From NCBI GenBank assembly GCA_044361535.1, contig JBIKIQ010000010.1:66040-130039 (forward strand): 64,000 nucleotides of DNA, written 5' to 3'. Below are positions 44,735-55,035 of this stretch, piece by piece. The stretch is from UBA952 sp044361535 (lineage in GTDB: Bacteria > Bacteroidota > Bacteroidia > Flavobacteriales_D > Crocinitomicaceae). The position numbers were made by a program, and so were the translations under genes. Under the pieces are notes generated by a model, which saw only the letters and a list, made by a program, of their open reading frames with translations, searched no databases and was not told the origin of the DNA. Numbering within the stretch: position 1 is the stretch's first letter; each line of letters starts with the position of its first letter.

Positions 44735-44768
44735 CTTGTGAGTATTTTCCATTTTGGACCCTTGCAAG
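44735..44768 (+). ncRNA. Candidate structured leader of rpsB
   Basis: In the 94-base gap before rpsB, CTTGTGAG (44735-44742) pairs with CTTGCAAG (44761-44768), eight pairs including two G-U. An inner hairpin TCCA/TGGA lies between. There is no T-run, so it is not a terminator. Such a position suits an autoregulatory S2-binding leader. It ends about 35 bases before the rpsB ATG. Confidence 0.45.
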
Positions 44769-44803
44769 TTGATTTAGTAATAGGAAAGTAAACAAATAAA
44801 TAT

Positions 44804-45595
44804 ATGTCTAAAGTAAATTTTGATTCATTATTAGATGCCGGAGTTCATTTCGGTCACTTAAAAAGAAAATGGAATCCTGCAATGGCTCCGTACATTTTTG
44901 CAGAGAAAAAAGGAATTCACATTATTGATCTTAATAAAACTATTGTTCACCTTGAGCAAGCTTGTGCTGCGATGAAACAAATCGCTAAGTCAGGTAAAAA
45001 AGTTTTGTTTGTTGCCACTAAAAAACAAGCAAAAGAAATTATCGCTCAAAAAGTTACAGAGATTAACATGCCTTATGTAACTGAAAGATGGACAGGAGGA
45101 ATGTTAACAAACTTCCAAACGACTAGAAAATCAATTCGTAAGATGGCTAACATCGACAAGATGAAGATTGATGGAACATGGGATACGTTGAATAAAAGAG
45201 AGAAATTATTTAAATCTCGTCAAAGAGAGAAATTAGAAAAAACATTCGGTTCAATCGCAGACATGACTCGTCAGCCTGCAGCTATTTTTATCATTGACAT
45301 TTTAAAAGAGCACATTGCTTTGGCTGAAGCGAAAAAATTGAATATTCCTACTTTCGCAATGGTTGATACCAATTCAAATCCGAAATTTGTTGATTTTCCT
45401 ATTCCAGCAAATGATGATGCTACAAAATCTATAACAATTATTTTAGATCAAATTTGTGCTGCTATCAAAGAGGGATTGGAAGAAAGAAAGAATTCTAAAG
45501 GTTCTGATAAAGATTCAAATGAAGTTACAGCCGAGGTTACTGAAGTAGCTCAAGCAGAGGTTTCTACGGATTCTCAAACAACTACAGAAAATTAA
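44804..45595 (+). CDS. rpsB: 30S ribosomal protein S2
   Basis: 263 residues. S2 signatures: LLDAGVHFGHLKRKWNPAM, VLFVATKKQAKEII, RWTGGMLTNF, PAAIFIIDILKEHIALAEA and IPTFAMVDTNSNP. The last ~35 residues form an acidic, Thr/Ser/Gln-rich extension beyond the conserved core, common in Bacteroidetes. tsf follows 12 bases later, the widespread rpsB-tsf pairing. Confidence 0.97.
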   Translation: MSKVNFDSLLDAGVHFGHLKRKWNPAMAPYIFAEKKGIHIIDLNKTIVHLEQACAAMKQIAKSGKKVLFVATKKQAKEIIAQKVTEINMPYVTERWTGGMLTNFQTTRKSIRKMANIDKMKIDGTWDTLNKREKLFKSRQREKLEKTFGSIADMTRQPAAIFIIDILKEHIALAEAKKLNIPTFAMVDTNSNPKFVDFPIPANDDATKSITIILDQICAAIKEGLEERKNSKGSDKDSNEVTAEVTEVAQAEVSTDSQTTTEN

Positions 45596-45607
45596 AAATT
45601 ATATAAA

Positions 45608-46438
45608 ATGGCAATTACTGCATCCGATGTAAATAAATTACGCCAGCAAACAGGTGCTGGTATGATGGATTGTAAAAATGCTCTAGTTGAGTCAAATGGT
45701 GATTTTGAAGCGGCTATTGATATTTTACGTAAGAAAGGTCAAAAAATCGCTGCTAAGAGAGGTGACAATGAAGCTAAAGAAGGAGTTGTTTTAGCTCAAG
45801 CCTCGGCAGATGGAAAAAGTGGAGTTATTCTTACATTGAATTGTGAAACTGATTTCGTTGCAAAAAACGAAGGGTATGTTTCTCTAGTTCAATCATTGGT
45901 GGATTTAGCTTTGGCTAATAAGCCTGAAACTGTTGATCAATTGATGGCACTTTCGTATGACGAAAGATTGTCTGTTTCTGAAAAAATAACTGAGCAGATT
46001 GGTGTAATTGGTGAAAAATTAGATTTGTCTAGTTATGCTGTTGTTAACGGTGAGAAAGTGGTTGCATACAATCACCCAGGTAATCAGTTAGCTACTCTTG
46101 TTGGCTTTTCAGCTGACGGTGCGGATATGAACGAAGTAGGACGTCAAGTGGCAATGCAAGTTGCAGCAATGAATCCTATTGCAATTGATAAGTCAGGTGT
46201 TGATGAAAACACAATCAGCCGTGAATTGGAAATTGGTAAGGAGTTGGCAATTCAAGAAGGAAAGCCTGCTGAAATGGCTGATAAAATTGCACAAGGCAGA
46301 TTAAATAAGTTCTTCAAAGAAAGCACCTTATTGAGTCAACAATTTATTAGAGATGAGAAAGTTACAGTTGAACAATTTTTAGATAATACTTCAAAAGGTT
46401 TAACCGTTACGGATTTTAAAAGATTTTCATTAAGCTAA
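45608..46438 (+). CDS. tsf: Translation elongation factor Ts
   Basis: 276 residues. It exchanges GDP for GTP on EF-Tu. The N-terminal UBA-like domain has VNKLRQQTGAGMMDCKNAL, followed by DILRKKGQKIAAKR and the core TDFVAKN motif; the C terminus ends FLDNTSKGLTVTDFKRF. Full length for the family. A terminator 22 bases downstream closes the operon. Confidence 0.97.
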   Translation: MAITASDVNKLRQQTGAGMMDCKNALVESNGDFEAAIDILRKKGQKIAAKRGDNEAKEGVVLAQASADGKSGVILTLNCETDFVAKNEGYVSLVQSLVDLALANKPETVDQLMALSYDERLSVSEKITEQIGVIGEKLDLSSYAVVNGEKVVAYNHPGNQLATLVGFSADGADMNEVGRQVAMQVAAMNPIAIDKSGVDENTISRELEIGKELAIQEGKPAEMADKIAQGRLNKFFKESTLLSQQFIRDEKVTVEQFLDNTSKGLTVTDFKRFSLS

Positions 46439-46459
46439 TTAATGAGTTAGTGTTATATT

Positions 46460-46488
46460 AAAAGCTGTCTTATGGGCAGCTTTTTTTA
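46460..46488 (+). terminator. Rho-independent terminator after tsf
   Basis: AAAGCTGTC pairs with GGCAGCTTT (one U-G) around TTATG, followed by a run of T. Confidence 0.9.
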
Positions 46489-46707
46489 TTTCCTCTTAAT
46501 TCGGATAACGTTTTTAGTTGAGCATTCGATAGCACATGTCACTCATTATTCCAATATCAAGAATAATGGCTTATAATCTGAATTATTTAGTGTTTAGTTA
46601 AATAAAAATGAAATGGAGCTTTCCGAGATCCTTTTCTTGAAGTCAAGTTGAATAAATCACTAGAAGATGTATCTCAATTTTAAGATTTTTTATTGAGAAA
46701 GTCTATT

Positions 46708-49700
46708 TTATTTTACTATTACTATTGGGTTATTCCAGATTTTAGTCTCTGTTTTTATTTGGATGTTATACATACCTTGAGCTAAAGTAGGGGAAATAAG
46801 CAAATGCGTTTTATTGTTCCCAGTTTCTCTTTTGATGATAGTACCTTTTTGATCGATTAATGCAATGGAATAGGTCCCATTCAATTCAATAGCAATATTC
46901 TCGCCCGCTCTAACAGGATTTGGGTAAATAATAGGAGCGAAATTTTCTTGATCATTTATAGTTGCCAGATTACCTATATTAATATTATCCAAGTAAATTA
47001 CGTTGCCATATCGACCAATATTACGAAAAGCAACCTGTAGGTTTGTTTCATTTGAAAATGAACTTAAATCTAATGAGTCAGTGCGCCATTGGGTAGAAGT
47101 TGGAGTGAAGTATTCTTGGAAATCTGGGGATGTCGCCAAATCTGTTCCTCCTTTCAGATAGAGGGATTGATAGATGGAACCGCAATCTGTTGATACTAAA
47201 ACCTCTAATGTGTCGCTGTATCCTGCTCCCCAACGTGCATAAGCAACATCAAATTTCAAATAGGAATTTGTTAATATTGACGAAGGTTCTAAATACATAA
47301 TAAGATCATCAGCATTTCCCTGAGAATCATTGTTGTAATTATCAAAAATAGTTGATTGACTTGTTGCTCCAAATCCTCCGGCATTGGATGAGAGTGACCA
47401 TTGTGCATCATTATTAGGGTTGTCTATACTCCAACCACTGGGTACAAATGTTCCTTCAAATCCTTCGGAAACTGATGTGGGCAATGTAAAGTTATTCACT
47501 GTTACTTGTATTGTGTCTGAATCAGTATTTCCATTTCCATCCGTAATTTGAAGTATTGCTATATGACTACCAGCTTCAGTAAATAAAACAGAAGGATTAC
47601 GCTGAGTAGATGAATTTGGAAAACCAGTTGGGAAAGTCCAGTTCCAGCTAGCATTCGAATGATTTAGGAAGGAATGATCTTCAAAATAAAATGAATCTAT
47701 TGCACAAACAACTTCTTGTGATAATTTATCAACCATAGCTCTAGCAATAGGAAAGGAAGGTGCTTCATTCAAATTGCTTTCCCATATGCCTTTTCCATAG
47801 CTTGCTAATCTAATTTTTCCATCTCGGTAGAACGGTTGAAAGATATTCCCACTTGTAAATAAAGGCAACCCGCTATTGTCAAGTTGAAATTGAGTTTGAT
47901 TATTACGATAGTAAACTGCACGGTTGGTTGCAATATAAATTCCTCCATCTGTTCCTGCAATATGATGTAATGCTTGCACTGATTCATTGTTAAATAATGA
48001 TGATCCTAGATTTTCCCAAGTTTGACCAGAATTACTGGTTCTAAAAACTTTAAATCCATTTGAACCATCGGGATAAGCCAACCAAAGTTCATTTTCATCA
48101 AGTGGATTAATTGCTAATAACATGCGTCTACTATTTCCACTTGGTTTATTGAGTTGTACCCATGAAATCCCACCGTCTGTAGTTTTCCAAAGAATTCCAT
48201 TAGAACCTGACGAGGGTTGCTGATTAACGTATATTACGTTAGGATTACTTGATGATATTTCAATGTATTTTATTTGATTATTTGAATTTGTTCCAAAGGA
48301 ATAGAGCAGATTAAAAGAAGCTCCACCGTCCGTGGTTTTCCAAATGCTATTGTCTTTCCCAATATACGCAATCGAATAACAATTTGGATGAAACTCCATT
48401 TCACTTGATTCAGCAGCCCAGTAACTCTCATTTGGTGCCATTCCAAACGCAGCATTTACTATGGGATCTGATAAATTAATGGGTATAATTTTCCCGGAAA
48501 TATCAGAAAAATAAGTCTTGCGGTTTTGTCCAGGATTAACATAACCAGTTGGTGCTTCACCACCACCAAGTTCAAGGAAATTACCAGAGCCATAATTTTC
48601 ATGATACGCTAAATTCCCGTTATGATAGAGTCCACCAACTAGTACATCTTCATTCCATCCACTGTCAAATCCCCAATAATCAGAACCATGAACACCCGAC
48701 ATACGAAACTCATAATTAGAATTAAAAAAATCATTAGAGCGATAAATGCCCCCATCCGTTGAAATCCATGCCGTATTTCCAACAATCCTAAAATCCTGCA
48801 TATCCACGTGCATACTTAATGGTCCACCTACATAACCAGCAACAGACTCAAAACTAATCCCCCCGTCAGTCGATTTGTATAAATTTAGTCCACCAACTAA
48901 AATTTCATCTGGATTTGTTGATGAAGCCATTAGGGCACAATTGTAAAACCCTTGATGATAAGTCCATTCAGGCCATCCAATGGCTAAGTTGATATGATCT
49001 GTGGTGTACGGACCACCTGCCGGTCCATTTGGTAGTGTCCATGTTGATCCACCATCGTCACTTCGATAAACCCCAATATAACCAAAATCATTTGCCTTAG
49101 CTTCACCAATTAAATAAGCGTAAATACGATTTGGGTCTGCGGGAGTTGTTGCCAATCTAGCTCCACCATCATTTCGAGCGGCATCAGTTGACATAAACCA
49201 GCCATTGCTTTGTACGTTCCAAGTGATACCTATATCCGTTGATTTTAAAAATTCGCAAATAATCGATGTTGGATTATTTCGGACAATATATAAAATGGAA
49301 AAATCAGCTGTATTTGTTTTAATGTCGTAGGTTTTGTTCGAAAATAATTGTGTCCAATTTGTACCCCCGTCACTAGAACGAAATAGGCCTTTGTCAGTGC
49401 AAGCAAAGATCAGTTGGTCGTTAGTTGGGTGAATAAGTATTTCATTAACACCAAAATTTGAATTGGGTAGAACATTTGTCCATGTTTGCCCTCCATTTAA
49501 TGAACGAAAAACGCCATTATTTCCGCCAGCAAAAACAATATCTGGGTTTGTTGAATGAACTTCAATAGCCGTAACACCGCTTCCAAAATTTTCATTTAAG
49601 GAAACAAGCGTCCAGTTTAATCCCTCATTGCTACTTTTATAGACCTCACCAGGTTCGGTTCCGCAATATAAAAATGAAGGTGAATTTATGCATTGGTCTA

Positions 49701-50121
49701 CGCAATACACATTTGTTTGACCTGATCCCTGGTTTCCGCCCTCTTGGTAATTGGTAATGGGGCCAACAATATTCCAATTGGATGATTTTAAAGCTACTTG
49801 TTTTTTGCGATAATCGCTCTCATCCTTTTCGATGTCAGTATGGTTAGGTAGGTGAATATAACCATTTTCATCTGAATAATTCAAATATTTTCTTCTCCAA
49901 CGTTTGTAATATTGGGTATGATAGGTCTTTTTGAAATTATTTATTTTGTAATATTCTCGAAATAAATTATCAACCTCAAAAATTGACGGATTGTCTGAAT
50001 ACATTAATTGCGCCCAAGTTGGTAATGAAGTAATTTCTGTCTGTGTTGGTTTTAGAAGATTTTGCGCCCAATTATTAGTGCTAAATAATGCAACAATTGC
50101 AAATACTAAAATTCTTTTCAT
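46708..50121 (-). CDS. T9SS cargo protein with Asp-box (BNR/sortilin-like) repeats and PKD domain
   Basis: A 1137-residue secreted protein with a signal peptide (1-19, ending NWAQ). Residues ~130-780 hold at least eight Asp-box turns (SNEGLNWT, SLNGGQTWT, SSDGGTNWT, SDDGGSTWT, STDGGISF, TTDGGASF, TTDGGISW, SNSGQTWE), as in sortilin/Vps10 and Ycf48-like beta-propellers. A PKD-like domain follows (~795-880), then a MAM-like region beginning GFEGTFVPSGWSIDN (~885-1060), and a type A sorting domain (IYPNPVRAGENIAIEL to WNNPIVIVK). It is probably a surface adhesin or hydrolase of unknown substrate. Its close relatives are often called glycosyl hydrolases, without proof. Confidence 0.85.
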   Translation of the reverse strand: MKRILVFAIVALFSTNNWAQNLLKPTQTEITSLPTWAQLMYSDNPSIFEVDNLFREYYKINNFKKTYHTQYYKRWRRKYLNYSDENGYIHLPNHTDIEKDESDYRKKQVALKSSNWNIVGPITNYQEGGNQGSGQTNVYCVDQCINSPSFLYCGTEPGEVYKSSNEGLNWTLVSLNENFGSGVTAIEVHSTNPDIVFAGGNNGVFRSLNGGQTWTNVLPNSNFGVNEILIHPTNDQLIFACTDKGLFRSSDGGTNWTQLFSNKTYDIKTNTADFSILYIVRNNPTSIICEFLKSTDIGITWNVQSNGWFMSTDAARNDGGARLATTPADPNRIYAYLIGEAKANDFGYIGVYRSDDGGSTWTLPNGPAGGPYTTDHINLAIGWPEWTYHQGFYNCALMASSTNPDEILVGGLNLYKSTDGGISFESVAGYVGGPLSMHVDMQDFRIVGNTAWISTDGGIYRSNDFFNSNYEFRMSGVHGSDYWGFDSGWNEDVLVGGLYHNGNLAYHENYGSGNFLELGGGEAPTGYVNPGQNRKTYFSDISGKIIPINLSDPIVNAAFGMAPNESYWAAESSEMEFHPNCYSIAYIGKDNSIWKTTDGGASFNLLYSFGTNSNNQIKYIEISSSNPNVIYVNQQPSSGSNGILWKTTDGGISWVQLNKPSGNSRRMLLAINPLDENELWLAYPDGSNGFKVFRTSNSGQTWENLGSSLFNNESVQALHHIAGTDGGIYIATNRAVYYRNNQTQFQLDNSGLPLFTSGNIFQPFYRDGKIRLASYGKGIWESNLNEAPSFPIARAMVDKLSQEVVCAIDSFYFEDHSFLNHSNASWNWTFPTGFPNSSTQRNPSVLFTEAGSHIAILQITDGNGNTDSDTIQVTVNNFTLPTSVSEGFEGTFVPSGWSIDNPNNDAQWSLSSNAGGFGATSQSTIFDNYNNDSQGNADDLIMYLEPSSILTNSYLKFDVAYARWGAGYSDTLEVLVSTDCGSIYQSLYLKGGTDLATSPDFQEYFTPTSTQWRTDSLDLSSFSNETNLQVAFRNIGRYGNVIYLDNINIGNLATINDQENFAPIIYPNPVRAGENIAIELNGTYSIALIDQKGTIIKRETGNNKTHLLISPTLAQGMYNIQIKTETKIWNNPIVIVK

Positions 50122-50188
50122 ACTAATTTTAAGATTTTTTCAGAGATGAAATGGGTAAAAGAAGATTTTCTTTCAGAAGAATTAAAAA

Positions 50189-50863
50189 TTAATTTTTAAT
50201 TTGTTCTTTTCGCTTTTCAACAGTTTTTAGTTTGTTCTCTTGAGCTGAGATCTCAGTTTTTTTAGCGTCTTCTTTTCCTTTGGCTTTTTGAATATCTACT
50301 TCCTTTTCTGTGATTTTCTTTTTTAAATCCTCAATATCAGCTTTAAGATCTTCTTGTTCTTTAATAAGTTTATCTTTATCCTTTTCTAACTCCTTTAGAA
50401 TTTCTTTTTCCAACTCAATTTGTTTGTCAATACTTGACTCTGCAGCTGCTGCAGCAAATTTTTCAAGTCGTTTTTTAAAAACTGAATATTGTTCTGAATG
50501 GGTTGATTTATCCATGTAGGCACCACCTAAATCTACAGCCCAACAAACAGAAATTGGACTATCCTTAGATCCTATAATCTTAGCATAAACATCAAATTGT
50601 TTTTTTCCTAGATCTTTTATTTCTCCTAATGAAACAAAATACTCATTTTTTTTATCATCTAATTTACCATTAAAATCCTTTAATTCTTTTTTAAGCATTT
50701 TTTCAACTACTTCAAGGTCACCAAATGGAATTGAAACTTGTAGACTTGGTTTAGAACCTGAAATCCCAATTGAAAAATCGGTATTTCCATCTGACACATT
50801 AATTTTTTGACTAAAAACGACAACGGGAAAAAGAAAAAGGAAGGTCAGATAGATAGTTTTCAT
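50189..50863 (-). CDS. Secreted coiled-coil protein
   Basis: A 224-residue protein from ATG 50863 with a signal peptide ending VVFSQ. The N-terminal ~100 residues are beta-rich (TDFSIGISGSKPSLQVSIPFGDLEVVEKMLKKELK). The remainder is a strongly charged coiled coil of Glu/Lys heptads with a motif close to KEKEVDIQKAKGKEDAKK. No family recognised. An upstream in-frame ATG at 50914 would overlap ddl and bury the signal peptide. Probably co-transcribed downstream of ddl. Confidence 0.65.
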   Translation of the reverse strand: MKTIYLTFLFLFPVVVFSQKINVSDGNTDFSIGISGSKPSLQVSIPFGDLEVVEKMLKKELKDFNGKLDDKKNEYFVSLGEIKDLGKKQFDVYAKIIGSKDSPISVCWAVDLGGAYMDKSTHSEQYSVFKKRLEKFAAAAAESSIDKQIELEKEILKELEKDKDKLIKEQEDLKADIEDLKKKITEKEVDIQKAKGKEDAKKTEISAQENKLKTVEKRKEQIKN

Positions 50864-50897
50864 ATGATTTTTCTTTAAAGGTAGAAAAAATCTTCTG

Positions 50898-51848
50898 TCA
50901 TAATTCAACCTCAATTATTTTTTTCCAAAAATCGGTAATTGATATACCAGCACAAGATAACATTTGTGGAACAATGCTTGCGGGTGAAAATCCTGGTGTT
51001 GTATTTACTTCAATCACATAAGGTTCAGAGTCAACAACCATAAAATCTATACGCGCGACTGACCGTAATTGCATTAAATCATATATAAATTTAGCTCGAT
51101 TTTGAATTTTATTTTTAATTTCCTCTGAGACTCTAGCAGGAGTTATTTCTTGTGACTTACCCAAATATTTTGCTGCGTAATCAAAAAATTCATTTTCTGA
51201 TGCTATTTCTGTCAGAGGCAAGGCAACGATCTCATTTTGAGTTCTGTATAGTCCACAAGTAACCTCTGTACCATTAAGAAACGCTTCAATTACAACCGTT
51301 TTTCCTTCAGAAAAGGCAGCCTGTATTGCAGGTAAAAGTTCCTGTTTTGTTTTGACTTTTGAAATTCCATAACTAGAACCTGAATCTGCCGGTTTTACAA
51401 ATACGGGTAATCCCAAATCTTGAATAATTGAATCGTCTGAAATTGATGTTGTAGAAGTTAATAGCACTGATTTTGCCACTGGAATTCCGAATGATTTTAA
51501 AAATTGATTGCAGAACCATTTATCAAATGACAAAGAAGATGCAAGTGGTCCGGAATTTAAATAGGGGATACCTTTTATGTCCAATAAGGCTTGGATTTTA
51601 CCGTTTTCACCGGGATCACCATGTATATATACAATGCCGATATCAATTTTTTCGTTTGCATAGGTCATTGTATTAATGTCAAAATCAACTAACTCACCAT
51701 TTGTTTCAGCTTGCCAACCCTCTTTTTTAACAATGATTTTTACAGTCTGAAATTCTGAAGGAAAATGTTTCTGTATGGTTTCGGCGCTTTTTATGGAAAT
51801 ATCAAATTCTGAAGAATATCCACCGCAAAAAATTCCAATTGTTTTCAT
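50898..51848 (-). CDS. ddl: D-alanine--D-alanine ligase
   Basis: A 316-residue ATP-grasp enzyme making the D-Ala-D-Ala dipeptide for peptidoglycan. Motifs: IFCGGYSSEFDISI at the N terminus, HGDPGENGKIQALLDIKGIPYLNS, PVFVKPADSGSSYGISKV (ATP-grasp) and the metal site RIDFMV...YVIEVNTTPGFSPASIVPQM. Slightly shorter than many Ddl proteins but complete. The secreted coiled-coil gene follows 34 bases downstream. Confidence 0.94.
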   Translation of the reverse strand: MKTIGIFCGGYSSEFDISIKSAETIQKHFPSEFQTVKIIVKKEGWQAETNGELVDFDINTMTYANEKIDIGIVYIHGDPGENGKIQALLDIKGIPYLNSGPLASSLSFDKWFCNQFLKSFGIPVAKSVLLTSTTSISDDSIIQDLGLPVFVKPADSGSSYGISKVKTKQELLPAIQAAFSEGKTVVIEAFLNGTEVTCGLYRTQNEIVALPLTEIASENEFFDYAAKYLGKSQEITPARVSEEIKNKIQNRAKFIYDLMQLRSVARIDFMVVDSEPYVIEVNTTPGFSPASIVPQMLSCAGISITDFWKKIIEVEL

Positions 51849-51993
51849 TGTTCTGTTTTTTTCAAAATTAATTCACGCAATTTATTTTTCATGGAAGTAT
51901 TCTTTAAAGTTATTCTCATACATGGGTTGAAAAGCATAATTTTCATACTTCATTTTAAATTTTGTATTTTCACAGTCTTATTTTCAAAAAAAA

Positions 51994-54900
51994 ATGAAAA
52001 ATACTATACTTTGTTTTCTTATTTGTTTTGTTTGTTTTGGAGCTCAAGCTCAATTAAAACCTCAAAATGGCGTTCAACAATCCTTACCTCAATGTGTTGC
52101 GTTTACGAATGCAAAAATATATGTATCTCCTCAACAAATTATTGAAGAAGGAACACTTGTTATTAAAAATGACAAAGTAGTTTCTGTCGGAAAAAAGGTG
52201 AAAATTCCAAGTAACGCACTTATTATTGATTGTTCGTACAAAGTAATAGTTCCGTCATTCATCGAGTTGTACAGTAATATTGGACTGACGTCGTCTGCTA
52301 AGAAAGAAAAAACGGCCTCTAATGCTTATTATTGGAATGAAACAATTCATCCAGAATACAATGCATCCGAAGAATTTCAATTGGATTTAAAAGCGGCAGA
52401 TAATTTAATTCGAATGGGGTTTGGTTCGGCATTAACACATCAACAAGATGGTATTGTTAGAGGTTCTTCGGCTCTAGTTGCACTAGGAAATTCAGAGGTT
52501 AACAAGCAATTGATTCAGTCACAAGCCGGATTGTTTTATTCCTTTAACAAGGGATCTTCTTCAAATTCTTATCCATCATCTCAGATGGGAGCAATTGCTT
52601 TACTCCGACAGGCTTTTTATGATTTAGAATATTACCATTCTCAGACACCTATTGAAAGAAATATATCATTAGAGGAATGGCAGAAGAAACTCTTTCTACC
52701 CGCATTTTTCAAATCCGAAGATAAATGGGAAATATTAAGAGCTGATAAAATTGCTAAAGAGTTTAATCAAGTTTGGAATTATATAGGTTCTGGAAAAGAA
52801 TACGCATGGCTTCCAAGCTCAAAAAAATTAAATGGTACTGTAATTATTCCGATTAATTACCCAGAACCTTATGATGTAAAGGATCCATACATCGCTAAGC
52901 AAATTCCATTAAGTGATTTAAAACATTGGGAATTGGCGCCGTCAAATGCGAAAATACTCTCTGATAATAAAATTTTATTTGCAATTACATCAGACGGTAT
53001 TTCCAAGCCTGAACTATTTTGGTCTAATCTTCGAAAAACCATTGCGCGAGGAAGTACCGCTGAACAAGTTTTAACTGCGTTGACAACAAAACCCGCTGAA
53101 CTACTTGGGAATTCAAAACAGTTAGGAGATTTAAATGCCGGAAAATTGGCTAGTTTCGGAATATATGCTGACGATCCTTTTGTGAGAGAGGGTAACATTA
53201 TTTCATGTTGGATTTTGGGAAAGGAGCACGTAATTGCGAATGAAGTTCAAAATGATACGAGAGGCACTTATGTTCTAACCATTGCTAAAAAAGAATATAC
53301 ATTTGAGTTAACTGGGAGTAAAGAAAAGCCAAATGGTAAATTAACGAGTTACAAAACGAGTATTGATCCAAAGACAACTATTTCTCGAATTGATACAATT
53401 TTCCAAAATATGCAAGTTGTTTTGCGAGATAATGATATTGTAATGCAATTCAATTTGGATGATGGTAATTTTTCGGGTAATTTAAGTTTGCACGGAAAAC
53501 CTATGGGCAAGGATGGAGGCATAATTGAAGGAGATGCTCTTCTACCCGATGGAAGATTGGTGTATTTCGCAGCAACCAGAACGAAAGTTTCAAAGGATAA
53601 GGAGGAAAAATCTGAACTAAAAGTTGATTCTTCTTTTGTGGGTAAGGTTTGGTTTCCCAATATGGGATTTGGGTCAGACACATTGCCAAAGTTAAGTTCA
53701 TACGTTTTTGAACACGTTACGGCATGGACTAACGAAGAGGAAGGTATTGTTAGTGATGTTTCAGTAGTAGTAGAAAATGGAAAGATAAAATATGTAGGAA
53801 AAGATAAAATTAATTATCCAAAAAATGCCATTATAATTGATGGAACTGGGAAGCATTTAACGAATGGAATTATAGATGAACATTCGCATATTGCAATTTC
53901 TAAAGGTGTTAATGAAGGGAGTCAGTCAATAACTGCTGAGGTTAGTATAGCCGATGTTGTCAATTCAGACGATATAAACATATACAGGCAGTTGGCAGGT
54001 GGTGTGACCTCGGCACAACTTTTACATGGTTCGGCAAATCCTATTGGAGGTCAATCAGCATTGATAAAACTAAAATGGGGACATAGGCCAGAAGATTTAT
54101 TGATAAGTAATGCTCCTGGTTTTATTAAATGTGCATTAGGGGAAAACGTTAAACAATCCAATTGGGGAGATTATAATACGTCCCGTTTTCCTCAAACTCG
54201 AATGGGGGTTGAACAAGTTTTTTACGATGGGTTTTATCGTGCAAGAAAATATCAAAAAGAATGGGAAAATTTTCAATTGAAAGGAGGCGTCAAACCGAGA
54301 AAGGATTTAGAACTTGAAGTTTTAAGTCAGATTTTAGCTCAAAAAAGATTTATTACATGTCATTCCTATGTACAATCAGAAATTAATATGTTGATGCATG
54401 TTGCGGATTCAATGGGAATAAAAATAAATACATTTACGCACATTCTAGAAGGATACAAAGTAGCTGATAAAATGAAAAAGCATGGTGTTGGTGGATCGAC
54501 TTTTTCGGATTGGTGGGCATACAAATTTGAAGTAAATGATGCCATACCGTATAATGCAAAATTAATGGCTGATCAAGGAATTGTTGTTGCAATAAATTCG
54601 GATGATGCTGAAATGGGGAGAAGATTAAATCAAGAAGCTGCTAAAAGTATTAAATATGGCGGTATGTCAGAAGTAGAAGCATGGAAAATGGTCACGCTTA
54701 ATCCGGCAAAACTTTTACGTTTGGATGATCGATTAGGAAGCATGAAAAATGGAAAAGATGCAGATCTTGTACTTTGGGATAGTAATCCACTCACGACAAC
54801 AGCAAAAGTTGATTTAACAATGATAGATGGTGCAATCTATTTCGAAAGAAAGGAGGATGAAATTTTACAGAAAAGAAATGACATGGAGCGCGCTCGCATT

Positions 54901-55026
54901 ATTTCTAAAATGATGAAATCAAATGAAAAGGGTGAACAGTCAAAGCCATTTGTGAAAAAGGGAAAACGACATTTTCATTGCAATACAATAGGTGAGGAGG
55001 GAACGGATGAAGAAAATTTACATTAA
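51994..55026 (+). CDS. Double-domain exported amidohydrolase
   Basis: A 1010-residue protein with a signal peptide (1-19, ending AQAQ). It contains two amidohydrolase halves. In the first (~25-425) the metal motif is lost: the expected HxH reads IELYSN after VPSF. In the second (~585-965) the motif is intact: DEHSHIA (His630, His632), then CHSYVQ, FTHILEG and NSDDAEM give the remaining ligand-like residues. So only the second half is likely catalytic. Substrate unknown; relatives are imidazolonepropionase- or dipeptidase-like. The next amidohydrolase follows 9 bases later, a fixed pairing in Bacteroidetes. Confidence 0.87.
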   Translation: MKNTILCFLICFVCFGAQAQLKPQNGVQQSLPQCVAFTNAKIYVSPQQIIEEGTLVIKNDKVVSVGKKVKIPSNALIIDCSYKVIVPSFIELYSNIGLTSSAKKEKTASNAYYWNETIHPEYNASEEFQLDLKAADNLIRMGFGSALTHQQDGIVRGSSALVALGNSEVNKQLIQSQAGLFYSFNKGSSSNSYPSSQMGAIALLRQAFYDLEYYHSQTPIERNISLEEWQKKLFLPAFFKSEDKWEILRADKIAKEFNQVWNYIGSGKEYAWLPSSKKLNGTVIIPINYPEPYDVKDPYIAKQIPLSDLKHWELAPSNAKILSDNKILFAITSDGISKPELFWSNLRKTIARGSTAEQVLTALTTKPAELLGNSKQLGDLNAGKLASFGIYADDPFVREGNIISCWILGKEHVIANEVQNDTRGTYVLTIAKKEYTFELTGSKEKPNGKLTSYKTSIDPKTTISRIDTIFQNMQVVLRDNDIVMQFNLDDGNFSGNLSLHGKPMGKDGGIIEGDALLPDGRLVYFAATRTKVSKDKEEKSELKVDSSFVGKVWFPNMGFGSDTLPKLSSYVFEHVTAWTNEEEGIVSDVSVVVENGKIKYVGKDKINYPKNAIIIDGTGKHLTNGIIDEHSHIAISKGVNEGSQSITAEVSIADVVNSDDINIYRQLAGGVTSAQLLHGSANPIGGQSALIKLKWGHRPEDLLISNAPGFIKCALGENVKQSNWGDYNTSRFPQTRMGVEQVFYDGFYRARKYQKEWENFQLKGGVKPRKDLELEVLSQILAQKRFITCHSYVQSEINMLMHVADSMGIKINTFTHILEGYKVADKMKKHGVGGSTFSDWWAYKFEVNDAIPYNAKLMADQGIVVAINSDDAEMGRRLNQEAAKSIKYGGMSEVEAWKMVTLNPAKLLRLDDRLGSMKNGKDADLVLWDSNPLTTTAKVDLTMIDGAIYFERKEDEILQKRNDMERARIISKMMKSNEKGEQSKPFVKKGKRHFHCNTIGEEGTDEENLH

Positions 55027-55035
55027 AAAAAGGTC

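Noticed and set aside
50181..50200. Perfect 20-base palindrome of A and T (ATTAAAAATT/AATTTTTAAT)
   Set aside because: It covers the stop codon of the coiled-coil gene and is entirely A/T, so chance or weak termination is more likely than an operator.
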